A stretch of 64,000 nucleotides of DNA from Afipia sp. 1NLS2 (lineage in GTDB: Bacteria > Pseudomonadota > Alphaproteobacteria > Rhizobiales > Xanthobacteraceae). The position numbers and the translations under genes were made by a program. The stretch lies in the NCBI RefSeq assembly GCF_000178995.1, contig NZ_ADVZ01000001.1, forward strand, positions 1,522,001 through 1,586,000. Direction: 5' to 3'. This document shows, piece by piece, positions 47,268 to 56,011 of this stretch. Every line of letters starts with the position of its first letter. Position 1 is the first letter of the stretch. The notes beneath the pieces are model-generated. The model saw nothing but the letters and a program-made list of their open reading frames with translations. It was not told the DNA's origin and did not search any database.

Positions 47268-48122
47268 ATGACTGATGCGACGTTGCAAAACAACAATGCG
47301 GTTCGTTACCGCATCACCGGCATGGATTGCCCTTCATGCGCGGCGAAGATTGAAGGGACCACACGCAAGCTGCCCGGCGTCACGGCGGTCCAAGTCTCCC
47401 TCGCTTCGCAGGAAATGACGATACGTGTCGATGACGCGGCGCGACGTTTGCCGGAAGTCGAGCGCACCATCGAAGGGCTAGGCTATGAAATTGCTCGCGT
47501 CGATAGGGAAGCCAAGACGAATTCTGAAAGCCGCGATCTGTCGCACGTTAATCCCGCCTATAAGCGGGCGCTTTGGATCGTGGTGCTTCTCAACCTCGTT
47601 TACGGCTTGATTGAAATTGTCGGAGGGTTTCTCGCTGGTTCGCAAGCTCTCAAGGCCGACGCGCTGGATTTTATTGGCGATGGCGCAATCTCGTTTCTTG
47701 GTCTTGTCGCTATAGGATGGAGTCTGCGGGCACGCTCCCAAACGGCATTACTTCAAGGTTTATTCTTGGGGGCGCTCGGTCTGGCAGTCTTTGGGAACAC
47801 GATCTATCGCATTTTTGTCCTTAACACGCCGGAGGCCGAGTTGATGGGAGCTTTCGGGGCTGTTGCGCTGGTAATCAATATTGCTTCTGCGCTTGTGCTT
47901 ATCCCTCACCGGAAGGGCGATGCTAACGTGCGAGCGGTATGGCTATTCAGTCGCAACGATGCGATTGGAAATGCTGCCGTTGTTGTTGCCGCAGGCCTTG
48001 TGGCGCTAACAGGGAGTCAGTGGCCTGATCTTGTCGTTGCTGTCGTTATCTCCGCGCTGTTTCTGCACTCGGCATGGGCGATCATTAAAGATGCGCGCCG
48101 AGAGTTGATGCGGGATCGATAA
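47268..48122 (+). CDS. Cation-efflux (CDF) transporter with N-terminal HMA domain
   Basis: Residues 1-75 are an HMA metal-binding domain (YRITGMDCPSCAAKIEG; Cys21 and Cys24). A membrane domain of five or six TM helices follows, of the cation diffusion facilitator type. The usual HxxxD pairs are replaced: DxxxD at 134-138 (DALDFIGD) and DxxxN at 231-235 (RNDAIGN). It should export a divalent metal driven by the proton gradient. The MerR regulator is divergent and a YkvA gene follows 10 bp later. Confidence 0.85.
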   Translation: MTDATLQNNNAVRYRITGMDCPSCAAKIEGTTRKLPGVTAVQVSLASQEMTIRVDDAARRLPEVERTIEGLGYEIARVDREAKTNSESRDLSHVNPAYKRALWIVVLLNLVYGLIEIVGGFLAGSQALKADALDFIGDGAISFLGLVAIGWSLRARSQTALLQGLFLGALGLAVFGNTIYRIFVLNTPEAELMGAFGAVALVINIASALVLIPHRKGDANVRAVWLFSRNDAIGNAAVVVAAGLVALTGSQWPDLVVAVVISALFLHSAWAIIKDARRELMRDR

Positions 48123-48132
48123 GGCCGCCGAT

Positions 48133-48507
48133 ATGCTCGCACAAATGAAGCAATGGGCACGTCTTATTAAACGTGACGTTCATGCCATCTATCTCGCTAG
48201 CCGTGATCCGCGAGTGCCTTGGTATGCAAAGATACTCGGTATCGCTGTCGCCGCCTATGCCTTGTCGCCGATCGATCTGATACCCGATTTCATTCCGGTC
48301 TTGGGCTATCTAGACGACCTGATCATCGTGCCGCTGGGTGTCGCGCTCGTGGTGAAGCTGATCCCACCGGACGTCATGGCCGAACATCGCGAGCTAGCTA
48401 GCGCTGCGCAGGATCAACCCGTGAGCGTGACAGGGGCGACAGTGATTGTAGCAATCTGGATTTTGGCTGCGCTATCGGTCGGGTGGCTGATCTATAAGCG
48501 GGTTTAA
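48133..48507 (+). CDS. YkvA family protein (DUF1232)
   Basis: The 124-residue protein has the DUF1232 core: YLASRDPRVPWYAKILG and AYALSPIDLIPDFIPVLGYLDDLIIVPLGV, where the SPIDLIPDxIPxxGxLDD segment is the family signature. A C-terminal TM helix (VIVAIWILAALSVGWLIYK) follows. Its function is unknown. It is ten bases from the transporter and probably in the same metal-regulated operon. Confidence 0.87.
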   Translation: MLAQMKQWARLIKRDVHAIYLASRDPRVPWYAKILGIAVAAYALSPIDLIPDFIPVLGYLDDLIIVPLGVALVVKLIPPDVMAEHRELASAAQDQPVSVTGATVIVAIWILAALSVGWLIYKRV

Positions 48508-48543
48508 TTTAAGACCGATCTTGTAACGACCTATCAAATCCCG

Positions 48544-48759
48544 TCAAAACTTCGGCTTGTCGGTCTGTCCCATGAGCTCGGCAAGCTCCCCGATTGTTTC
48601 ACCGCTTGGCGTTGGATTGTCGAGCAACTCCAAAATTCTTGCGTCTCGCTCACGCTCGGAGAGAGGCTTTTTATCTTCTACACCTTCGGAACGAGTCTTA
48701 GTTCCCACATTGCTGGTGTAGGGTGACCAGATGCGCTTGATGAAGGTTAGGAGAAGCAT
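48544..48759 (-). CDS. Small hypothetical protein, 71 aa
   Basis: The protein has a short hydrophobic N-terminus (MLLLTFIKRIWSPYTS) and a charged helical body (PLSERERDARILELLDN ... ETIGELAELMG). Composition looks protein-like, but I recognise no family and the ribosome-binding site is weak. It is convergent with the YkvA gene and divergent from the SNase gene. Confidence 0.45.
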   Translation of the reverse strand: MLLLTFIKRIWSPYTSNVGTKTRSEGVEDKKPLSERERDARILELLDNPTPSGETIGELAELMGQTDKPKF

Positions 48760-48800
48760 ATGAGAAGCCTACAGCCAGTGAGCGAAAATCAACAACAATT

Positions 48801-49325
48801 ATGAATAGCAAAATCGCTTTAACCGCTGCGCCACTCCTCTTATTAGCACTGCCCCCGACATACGCTGCTCAGAACAATATCGGCCAAGCGTCAGTTATCG
48901 ACGGCGACACTATTGAAATTCACGGCCAGCGCATTCGGCTGTGGGGCATCGACGCTCCGGAATCCTCCCAGCTTTGTCGTAACGGCAACAGCGATTTGTA
49001 TCGATGCGGAGCCGAGGCAGCCAACACGCTCTCTGCGTTCACATCGGGCAAGGTTGTGAACTGCGAGTCAGTTGATCGTGATCGGTATGGCCGAATCGTA
49101 GCGCGATGTTCAGTGAATGGTGTCGATATCGCGGAATGGCTGGTCAGGAACGGCCTAGCGTTGGATTGGCCCCGGTACTCACATGGCCGGTACGGTTCGG
49201 CTCAAGATGGTGCTCGTAGAGAAGAGAAGGGCATCTGGGCTGGGACGTGGACACCGCCATGGGAATACCGAGCTTGTGTTACCGGGGGCGGTCGTCCCTC
49301 AGCTTGTTCTGATGGGGAGAGGTGA
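48801..49325 (+). CDS. Exported thermonuclease (SNase) family protein
   Basis: The 174-residue protein has a signal peptide (residues 1-22, LLLLALPPTYAA) and an OB-fold SNase domain: VIDGDTIEIHGQRIRLWGIDAPE (Asp34, Asp36, Arg46, Asp51, Glu54) and DRDRYGRIVARC (Arg98). These correspond to the metal and catalytic residues of staphylococcal nuclease. Four extra Cys pairs may form disulfides outside the cytoplasm. It could cleave environmental DNA or RNA. A second, internally deleted copy lies at 61.2 kb. Confidence 0.9.
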   Translation: MNSKIALTAAPLLLLALPPTYAAQNNIGQASVIDGDTIEIHGQRIRLWGIDAPESSQLCRNGNSDLYRCGAEAANTLSAFTSGKVVNCESVDRDRYGRIVARCSVNGVDIAEWLVRNGLALDWPRYSHGRYGSAQDGARREEKGIWAGTWTPPWEYRACVTGGGRPSACSDGER

Positions 49326-49362
49326 TGGAGAGATCATCCTCAAGACCGGCTACAGCAGAACA

Positions 49363-49725
49363 TCAACCGCAATTCCAAATCGGTCCAATAGGTGTTCGCG
49401 TCCAGCAAGGACCGAAAGTCCCACCGTTGTATCGCCCCCTGTAAAAACCCGGTCTGCCGAAGTAGTGCCATTCAGCATCGTACCCGTAATAACTAGGCAC
49501 AGGGTCGATATACCAAGGGCGGCGGCGGCGTTCACGGGCAATGCGCTGCAACGCTTGCTTTTGCATGTAGAGCGGCATGCTGTTGCTGAGTGGTTGCTGA
49601 TAGCCCGGCAAGAAGCCATAGCCGTGCCCATGTGATTTAGGTCGTTTATGAGCTGGCGCAGCCAATGATGCGACCGATATCGACGTCAAGAGAACGGCAG
49701 CTATTAGACCGGCGAAGCGCGACAT
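49363..49725 (-). CDS. Small exported protein with GPCWTRTPIGPIWNCG C-terminus
   Basis: The 120-residue protein has a signal peptide (MSRFAGLIAAVLLTSISVASLA) and a His/Gly/Tyr-rich mature part ending GPCWTRTPIGPIWNCG, with two Cys likely to pair. I recall similar ends in Bradyrhizobium hypotheticals, but no domain name applies. It is one of three small minus-strand exported proteins in a row. Confidence 0.65.
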   Translation of the reverse strand: MSRFAGLIAAVLLTSISVASLAAPAHKRPKSHGHGYGFLPGYQQPLSNSMPLYMQKQALQRIARERRRRPWYIDPVPSYYGYDAEWHYFGRPGFYRGRYNGGTFGPCWTRTPIGPIWNCG

Positions 49726-49872
49726 TCACGTACGATAGGCAGCAGGCTGTGAAATAGCCATTCAAATTCAAGTGCAAAGGCTCTTCAGCGCCCAACCCAG
49801 GTATTGCGGAGTGATGCTTGGGTCAAAACGAACTTCCGGTGACGCGCTATTCCTTTTCAATCCTATCGATGT

Positions 49873-50190
49873 TCAGTATCGTCCCCGATAGTAACGCTCG
49901 TCACACTCCGCAACATAGACGCTACCGTCCGGTGCACGATAGCGACACATCGGCGGACTATTTCGGTAAGGATTGGTAGAGTCGGCGACCGCTGCTCCAA
50001 GCAAGGCACCGGCTCCGGCCCCAAGAAGCGTACCGCCAACACCACCGCCGACAGCATTGCCGAGAAGAGCACCGGTTGCGCCGCCCAATACAGCGCCGGT
50101 CGCCGTTCGCTGCTCCGGTGGAGTATTCGCACAACCGGACAGCACGGTTGTAACGACTGCTGCTGCGATGATGGCTCTAAGTAGTTTCAT
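49873..50190 (-). CDS. Glycine-zipper lipoprotein
   Basis: The 105-residue protein has a lipobox (VTTVLSGC) and a Gly-zipper region (GAVLGGATGALLGNAVGG and GAGAGALLGAAV) that can pack in or against membranes. A short Cys-containing tail ends in CDERYYRGRY. It is likely an outer-membrane-anchored small lipoprotein of unknown role. Confidence 0.8.
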   Translation of the reverse strand: MKLLRAIIAAAVVTTVLSGCANTPPEQRTATGAVLGGATGALLGNAVGGGVGGTLLGAGAGALLGAAVADSTNPYRNSPPMCRYRAPDGSVYVAECDERYYRGRY

Positions 50191-50282
50191 TTAAACGCTT
50201 CCTCTCCCGTGAGGCGTGGCTTCCCACGCTTCTCGTCATCAATATTGGGTGGTCTTCGTAAGACAGGGCGATGGCTTGTCGC

Positions 50283-50588
50283 TCAGTATCCGTACCAACC
50301 ACGGCGCCAGCCACCACCATAACCGTAGCCATAGCCGCCGTAATAACGGGGACGATAGTAGCGACGGTATGGCCGATCATAGCCGTATCCATACCCATAG
50401 TAACCGTAGGGCCGGTAATAGTCCGGCCGCCGCCAACAGCGTCCCCATTCGTCACAGACCAGTCGAACCTGTTCGATCGTTGATGCGACCGGCGCAGCTG
50501 ACCCAATCGGCATCGCATTGGCGTCAGCAACCGTGGCGAGTGTGCCGACAGCCATAAAGCCCATGAAAGCGAGAACAACCTTCCGCAT
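50283..50588 (-). CDS. Exported Tyr/Gly/Arg-rich protein
   Basis: A signal peptide (MRKVVLAFMGFMAVGTLATVADANA) precedes QVRLVCDEWGRCWRRPDYY and then a low-complexity Gly/Tyr/Arg tail of about 45 residues. The VCDxxGRCW motif recurs in many rhizobial exported proteins. The ATG at 50588 follows GGAGG, whereas an ATG at 50600 would begin inside that site. Function unknown. Confidence 0.72.
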   Translation of the reverse strand: MRKVVLAFMGFMAVGTLATVADANAMPIGSAAPVASTIEQVRLVCDEWGRCWRRPDYYRPYGYYGYGYGYDRPYRRYYRPRYYGGYGYGYGGGWRRGWYGY

Positions 50589-50704
50589 AGAAACCTCCAT
50601 CGTAGATGCGGAAACCTAGGCTTCCTAAAATTAATGACGATTGAATGAATTGCGGACGGAACATGGCCGAGAGTCTGGTAGGGATACCACGCATTCCGCG
50701 TTAG

Positions 50705-51334
50705 CTACAGTATGGACGTGACAAACCGATCGATGCGCGTTCCCTCCCGATATAGCTGGTGGACCAGAATCGCAGCGAATATACCTGTCGCGGCTCCCCC
50801 GAGAACATCGCTCACATAATGCGTCCCGATATAAACGCGGGAGATACCCACCAGAACAGCGGCCACAAGGAACCAAAATCCCATTTGCTCCATCTTGTGT
50901 AGCAGAAACGCCGCCGCGATGGCGAAGGTCGCTGTCGCATGGTCGGAGGGAAATGACGGATCCGCGCTGGGGCTAATCAGCAGATACGAGATACCGCCGT
51001 CATAGGGCCGTATCCGATGAATGAACATTAAAATGATCTGGTTAATCGTTAGACCAAGCAGGAAGGAGAGCCCCGTCGCGACAAGAACGTGTCGGGTATG
51101 TGTTCTGTCCGGTCCTCGCCACCATTGCACGGCGACCGCCAGCACTAGAAGCGGCACGCTGATGGCAGATATCCAGATCATGAGGAAATCGACTGCGGTG
51201 CTCGCCCCGGTAAGGCCGTTGATGGCGCGAGTTGCGGCTACATCAAGATCGTATAGCGACACTTCAGTATCCTTTTCTTGCGGACGCCCAACGCGAGTTG
51301 GTGGTGGGCTAGCGATCTTGTCCCGGGGAGACAT
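50705..51334 (-). CDS. PAP2-family membrane phosphatase
   Basis: The protein has a cytoplasmic N-terminus and about six TM helices, with the three phosphatase motifs of the PAP2 family: KxxxxxxRP-like IHRIRPYDGG, PSFPSDHATATFA, and SRVYIGTHYVSDVLGG. It may act on undecaprenyl pyrophosphate (BcrC-like) or other lipid phosphates. I start at 51334; an in-frame ATG at 51388 would add 18 residues and is possible. Confidence 0.87.
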   Translation of the reverse strand: MSPRDKIASPPPTRVGRPQEKDTEVSLYDLDVAATRAINGLTGASTAVDFLMIWISAISVPLLVLAVAVQWWRGPDRTHTRHVLVATGLSFLLGLTINQIILMFIHRIRPYDGGISYLLISPSADPSFPSDHATATFAIAAAFLLHKMEQMGFWFLVAAVLVGISRVYIGTHYVSDVLGGAATGIFAAILVHQLYREGTRIDRFVTSIL

Positions 51335-51554
51335 GGTAGGTTTTTCCAGCCGCCCTCGAATACAAATAAGGATCAGTACAGCCAGCATCGCGAAGGTCGC
51401 TTATTGTCACGACGGATACGATCTAACGTAGTCGGGAATTTTTGGCTAAGTCGAGACTCTCTCCAAATAGGGCGGGTAGTCACTTCCACACCAATGTAAT
51501 AGTCAACAACGATTGGTGTTGCTCCAACAATCTACTTCCCGGTTATTTTTCGAT

Positions 51555-52238
51555 TCAACGTTTCTCTTGATGATTCTCATTTTTAATCGAGCTGACCAAA
51601 AAGTGGTCCCACGTTTGATCCATAGCGACGGTCCGACTTCCGAGCCACGGGAAATGTCCGAATCTGAAGGATAATTGAGTCCCGGCAACTAATGCTGAGC
51701 GACCCGCCACTATTAACTCATACATCGCTGCAGCTAGACCGGCTCTATCTGCCCCGCCTTCGCAGTGAATTAATATCGGTTTCGGTGATTTGATTAATAT
51801 ATCCGAGAGCCGAGAGAGTTGCTGATCGGACAATTTCCGATTGGCGGATAGTGCGAGATCAACGTGTGTAATCCCTGCCTTATGAGTTGCCTCGATTTCC
51901 GCATCGTACCAATTTTTCCCGCCGTTATACCCGCGGAGATTTATGACGGTCCTTATCTTTTTATCGCCGATCAATTTTAAGAGCGCATTCGCAGACAGTT
52001 GGGCAGAACGATAGGCTTGTCCTTCTTCTATTGTATGAACATTGCCTGTCATTCGCAGATAACCAGCCCAAAGCAGCGCGCATACCGCCCCAAAAACGAT
52101 CAAGCGAAGACATATTTTTCCAACCGCAATCCACGGACGGAAAGTTACTTGCTTTGTCGTTACGCTTACTTGGCCAAGATACCACAGACTCAACTGTGGT
52201 TTTGTGTGGGGTTTGATTTGATCGTTAAGCGAGGTCAT
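51555..52238 (-). CDS. Membrane-anchored dual-specificity / tyrosine phosphatase-like protein
   Basis: The 227-residue protein has a TM helix at about 40-58 and a Cys-based phosphatase domain with the signature ILIHCEGGADRAG (Cys159, Arg165), plus EEGQAYRSAQL and VINLRGY. The orientation puts the domain probably outside the cytoplasm. Its ATG overlaps the stop of the small membrane protein upstream, so the three genes 53.2-51.5 kb are a coupled operon. The substrate, phosphotyrosine or a phosphoinositide-like lipid, is unknown. Confidence 0.85.
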   Translation of the reverse strand: MTSLNDQIKPHTKPQLSLWYLGQVSVTTKQVTFRPWIAVGKICLRLIVFGAVCALLWAGYLRMTGNVHTIEEGQAYRSAQLSANALLKLIGDKKIRTVINLRGYNGGKNWYDAEIEATHKAGITHVDLALSANRKLSDQQLSRLSDILIKSPKPILIHCEGGADRAGLAAAMYELIVAGRSALVAGTQLSFRFGHFPWLGSRTVAMDQTWDHFLVSSIKNENHQEKR

Positions 52239-52441
52239 CGACGCTTCGCTTTAAAAACTGTGGCTCCAAGGATGAGGGGGCAGCCGAATAAAAGGATTAA
52301 CCCGCCGACCAAGGGAAATGCAGGGAGAAAATGAAGGATACTTGCGACGAATATAACCAATAACAAAGTGGCTAACGCTAAGTGCCCATCTGCGAAGGAC
52401 GCGTTCGCGATACTGTGCACTACATCTGTAATGATTTTCAT
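52235..52441 (-). CDS. Small two-TM membrane protein, 68 aa
   Basis: The protein has two hydrophobic segments (LALATLLLVIFVASILHFLPAFPLVGGLILLFGCPLILG, in two parts: ATLLLVIFVASIL and VGGLILLFGCPLIL) and a basic tail AKRR. It overlaps the genes on both sides by ATGA-type overlaps, which supports real translation. No family is recognised. Confidence 0.68.
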   Translation of the reverse strand: MKIITDVVHSIANASFADGHLALATLLLVIFVASILHFLPAFPLVGGLILLFGCPLILGATVFKAKRR

Positions 52442-53199
52442 TCTGCTCGCCCCTCAATGGCCGCACCAAGGGTTGAGGCGGTGAGCAATGCTGTTCCGAA
52501 AAAAAGACAGACAAATGACAGGAGGGAGATGTCGTCGCTAGGCCACCAAACACCGATCCCCTGGCCGGTCCAGAGCACGCCGAAAGCGGAGAGAATAGCC
52601 CCCACACAAAATGTCAGAGCGTTATCAGATGCCGGGGCTATACGCTTACGAACACATAGCCAAACTATCAAAATCAACAGACACGAAGCTATGGCACCCA
52701 AAGCCGCGGAGAGAAAATGGCCGTGGTTCACCAGCCCCACCGCAGCGACAATGAAAGCAATCTCGACGCCTTCAAGCAGTACGACTTTGAACGCTGCCGC
52801 CGCTCCAGCCCATTTACTAAGAGCTCGTCTTGGATGGGTGTTTGATTGAAACGTGGTGTTCTTAAAATTTAAAACGATAGATTCATCGTCGCGTGAGGAG
52901 GTGCCAGCGAAACGAAGGATGGCTTTGCGAAGCGCTTCCATCCCGAGCAGCAAAACGAGCACACCGACGAGGGTTTGGAGATAATGAACTGGAGCTTTTG
53001 TAAGAAGTGGTCCGCAAAATAGGATCAAACATATCAATAGTAGGAGTGCGCAGACCGCACCGAAGAATGTCGGCATCCATCCTTTGAGGGTGCTGATCGC
53101 GAATACGATAGTGAGTCCTTCAACGACCTCAACGAGGGACGTTAGAAACGCCGATTCCAGAGCAGGAATGGCAAAAGCCAAAGTCGATGTCTCAACCAT
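52438..53199 (-). CDS. COG4280-like polytopic membrane protein
   Basis: The roughly 253-residue protein has about seven TM helices, with a repeated acidic motif: LTSLVEVVEGLTIVFAIS in the first half and VVLLEGVEIAFIVAAVG in the second. Such paired EGxE-type motifs recall FTR1 or UPF0016/GDT1 transporters and hint at metal-ion transport. I place it in COG4280 from memory, with no search. I start at 53199; a frame to 53250 is open. It heads the overlapping operon with the 2-TM peptide and the phosphatase. Confidence 0.72.
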   Translation of the reverse strand: MVETSTLAFAIPALESAFLTSLVEVVEGLTIVFAISTLKGWMPTFFGAVCALLLLICLILFCGPLLTKAPVHYLQTLVGVLVLLLGMEALRKAILRFAGTSSRDDESIVLNFKNTTFQSNTHPRRALSKWAGAAAAFKVVLLEGVEIAFIVAAVGLVNHGHFLSAALGAIASCLLILIVWLCVRKRIAPASDNALTFCVGAILSAFGVLWTGQGIGVWWPSDDISLLSFVCLFFGTALLTASTLGAAIEGRAE

Positions 53200-53409
53200 T
53201 CGGGTCTGGTGTCCGTCTTGCGATACATACTTGGCGTAAGCAAAGACCACGGCAGACTTAGTTATGTCTTAGGTGACAAATACTTGTTTCGATTGCTCCG
53301 TCATTTGCGATGTTCAAGCGGAGAGATGACGGTAATCCGTATTGCCGCCTTGCTTCCTCATTCTACTCTAAGTTTCGACTGCTTAGGTTTGGCAAGGAAC
53401 GAGAGCATA

Positions 53410-53913
53410 ATGGTAGGTAGCGATAAGGTATCTGCGAGAGTGGCCGATCTTGGCCAAGCCATCGTTCAGGCTCTCACCATGGCGTGTTCTAGCGCAATGC
53501 TAGGGCTTCTCGTTCTGATACCTACATTACTATCCTCTCCCGCTTGCGCCGAGACAGGGGCCGTCCGCTTTAAATTCTTCAAGGCGGGCTGGTTCGTTGG
53601 GGCGCAAACAGGTGCTGGGATTTTGGAGTTTCATGAGAAGATCTACCCCTTCCACATTAGCGGTATTAGCGCCGGATTGACGTTTGGCGGCTCCGCGACG
53701 GATTTGGTAGGAACTGCACGAAACATGCAGAAGCCGTCCGACATCGAAGGAATTTATACGGCGCTCGGCGCAGGCGTGGCAGTCATTAGAGGGATGCGGG
53801 CTATCCAAATGCGCAACGCAAAAGGAGTAATATTGACCTTAGAAGGCAAGCAACTAGGGCTTCAGTTTGATTTCGATCTAAGCGGAATGAGCGTCTCTAT
53901 CAGCAGAGATTAA
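53410..53913 (+). CDS. Exported EipA/DUF1134-like or YSC84-like hypothetical
   Basis: The 167-residue protein has a long signal sequence (residues 1-46, SAMLGLLVLIPTLLSSPACA) and a mature domain with regular Gly-rich beta pattern: GAGILEFHEKIYPFHISGISAGLTFGGSA (key YPFHISGISAGLT), GIYTALGAGVAVIRG and NAKGVILTLEGKQLGLQFD. This recalls DUF1134/EipA-like envelope proteins or lipid-binding SYLF domains; I cannot decide. AAGGA precedes the ATG. It is divergent from the COG4280-like gene. Confidence 0.62.
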   Translation: MVGSDKVSARVADLGQAIVQALTMACSSAMLGLLVLIPTLLSSPACAETGAVRFKFFKAGWFVGAQTGAGILEFHEKIYPFHISGISAGLTFGGSATDLVGTARNMQKPSDIEGIYTALGAGVAVIRGMRAIQMRNAKGVILTLEGKQLGLQFDFDLSGMSVSISRD

Positions 53914-54306
53914 TTTGACAGCCCATGGCTTGTCACAAATGACGAGTGATGCTGAATCCGAATCTGCCACCACAACTCTCAAACTACTTTTTTGTGCGAG
54001 CAAGCCTGGCGCTTCATTTGCAATTAAGTGATGCCCGGGGTCGTTACGATATTCGAGTTTGCTATAGGCATAGCGAGCGCTACTGATGACATCAGGGGTG
54101 TTGTTGCGCCAAATGACATGGCCTTGTTCGGCCGGCTTGATTGAAGCTGCGCGGCACGCCGTCCGCCAAGACATGCTCAGTCTCTAAGCCTGTACTAAGA
54201 ATAGCACCGTAATCGCGCATCGAGTTGAGTTTCGACATTAGTCCAAAGCACGAATAAGCCATCGTTTTCACAGTGCGCAGGAACGTGCGCTGGTTAGTCG
54301 CTGCTC
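53914..54306. other. 393-bp spacer without a clear gene; possible 98-codon minus-strand ORF
   Basis: The only candidate is a minus-strand frame from 54174 to 53878, with a protein-like stretch (HVIWRNNTPDVISSARYAYSKLEYR). Its end overlaps the 3' end of the preceding gene by 36 bp and no family is recognised. It may be a remnant. I see no terminator. Confidence 0.3.
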
Positions 54307-55917
54307 GTGACAAGGCTAACTTATACGGGCGCGCCAACTGTGTTCAATGTCGAAAAACAAAGCCAAATTACAGACACACTCCGGCTATTTTACACCAAGC
54401 AAAATTCCCTTCCAAATTGGTGTAGTGCGATACTGGTCGCCTGGCTTGATCGAGCGAATACGATCATCTACTTGCTGCCATTCCTATGCGCGTATTTGAT
54501 CTTTGCCTCTGTGTTTTTCTGCGTCGCATACGCAAATTCCGATTTGCATTTTGACGTTCTCGAGACGTGGAACGTAGGCAGGTCATTTAATTGGGGCTTT
54601 TGGAAGCATCCTCCTTTGATGGGATGGATTGCTCACATTTGGAGCACGGTCTTTCCTCAAACGACTTGGTCGTTTCGTTGGCTTGCTATGGCCAATTCGA
54701 CTGTTGGTCTCTTTTTTGTGGATCAGATTGTCCGGCGATTTGCACCTAATAATCGCCGGCTAATAGTTCTAATCTTGCTACTCCTGACCCCGGTCTATGA
54801 TTTTCACGCTGAGAAATTCAATGCAAACGCTGTCCTCCTGGCAACGTGGCCTGCGGCAACTTACTGTTTCCTCCGATCGTTTGAAGAACGAAGCAATCCA
54901 ATCTGGTCGATCGCGACAGGAGCTTTGTCGACACTCGCAATGCTCGGCAAATATTACTCCATCTTCTTAATTGTGGGATTTATCGTCGCGTCCCTGTTGC
55001 ATCCAGAACGACGGCGGTACCTGCTGTCCTACCGTCCCTGGCTCGCAGTTTTGATTGGATGCCTTACGATTGCTCCGCACATCTTGTGGCTCGTGCGAAC
55101 AGGCTTCAGCCCGTTTCAATATGCGCTCACTGAACACACTGGCAGGGGTCTCAATGTATCTCTCTGGAACGCAGTCCTGTTTTGGTTGACTAATCTTGGG
55201 TATCTCGTTCTGCCAGCCATTGCGTGGCAACTTATCAGACCGGGAAGAACAGCATTTTGGACTGATTTGCGTTCATTGGAATCAGGTCTCCTTCTCATCG
55301 CTATTATCTTCCTCACAGGAATATTGCTTCCTCCACTCATCGTATGCCTTATTGGGTCTGACTTGCCGGCGGCCTGGCATCTTCAAGCCCTCTTTATGCC
55401 GGTGGTGGTGGTCGTCTGCTCGTATAAGGGAAATGTGGCACCCCGCGAGTACATCCGGTTCATTCGAAATTTTAGCTGTCTTGCGCTCTTCGCGCTTGCG
55501 ATGGCTCCTATCCATGCATTGTATAGGAACTACCATCCCTTACCTCGCGGACGTCAGTTTTATCATCGCGCAGCAGATCGCGTGTCTGCCATTTGGCAGC
55601 AAAACAACATGGGGCGATTAGCTTATGTAACTGGCGACGACGGCTTGGCTTTTGGCATGGCATTTTACGGCAAAGAACATCCGATCTACGAGCACGACAT
55701 AATACCGACCGAAAATAGAAAATCTCTTTCAACTGGTGGCTTAGCGGTCCTCTGCTTTAGTGATGATGCATCCTGTGTTGCGCGGTTAAACGACGAGCAT
55801 GCTCGCTATCAGAACGCCAAAACACAAAGCTTTATGGTTGGGTCGTCCCTATGGGGGCTTAAGGGGAGCACCAAAAGAGTCACGGTATTGATGATTCCTC
55901 TCTCCAATTCGCCTTAG
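54307..55917 (+). CDS. GT39/ArnT-like membrane glycosyltransferase
   Basis: The 536-residue protein has about ten TM helices and a soluble C-terminal part of about 100 residues. The first periplasmic loop has LHFDVLETWNVGRSFNWG with Asp and Glu, then FWKHPPLMGW, a motif found in ArnT-like GT-C enzymes (the KHPPL stretch). It should use a polyprenyl-phosphate sugar in the periplasm. It starts at a GTG; the N-terminal 30 residues are unusual and the true start may be later. The acceptor is unknown. Confidence 0.85.
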   Translation: MTRLTYTGAPTVFNVEKQSQITDTLRLFYTKQNSLPNWCSAILVAWLDRANTIIYLLPFLCAYLIFASVFFCVAYANSDLHFDVLETWNVGRSFNWGFWKHPPLMGWIAHIWSTVFPQTTWSFRWLAMANSTVGLFFVDQIVRRFAPNNRRLIVLILLLLTPVYDFHAEKFNANAVLLATWPAATYCFLRSFEERSNPIWSIATGALSTLAMLGKYYSIFLIVGFIVASLLHPERRRYLLSYRPWLAVLIGCLTIAPHILWLVRTGFSPFQYALTEHTGRGLNVSLWNAVLFWLTNLGYLVLPAIAWQLIRPGRTAFWTDLRSLESGLLLIAIIFLTGILLPPLIVCLIGSDLPAAWHLQALFMPVVVVVCSYKGNVAPREYIRFIRNFSCLALFALAMAPIHALYRNYHPLPRGRQFYHRAADRVSAIWQQNNMGRLAYVTGDDGLAFGMAFYGKEHPIYEHDIIPTENRKSLSTGGLAVLCFSDDASCVARLNDEHARYQNAKTQSFMVGSSLWGLKGSTKRVTVLMIPLSNSP

Positions 55918-56011
55918 CGGCATCGGTCCGTAACTCTTGTTGGTATTGGAAGTAGTCAAGCAGGCAATGGCCGACCGACTGCTTCGATTGCTTTTAATTA
56001 AGCTGTGGCCA

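Noticed and set aside
53878-54174. 98-codon minus-strand frame as a confident gene
   Set aside because: It looks protein-like in part, but overlaps the preceding gene, lacks a known domain and has no convincing ribosome-binding site; kept only as a possible remnant.
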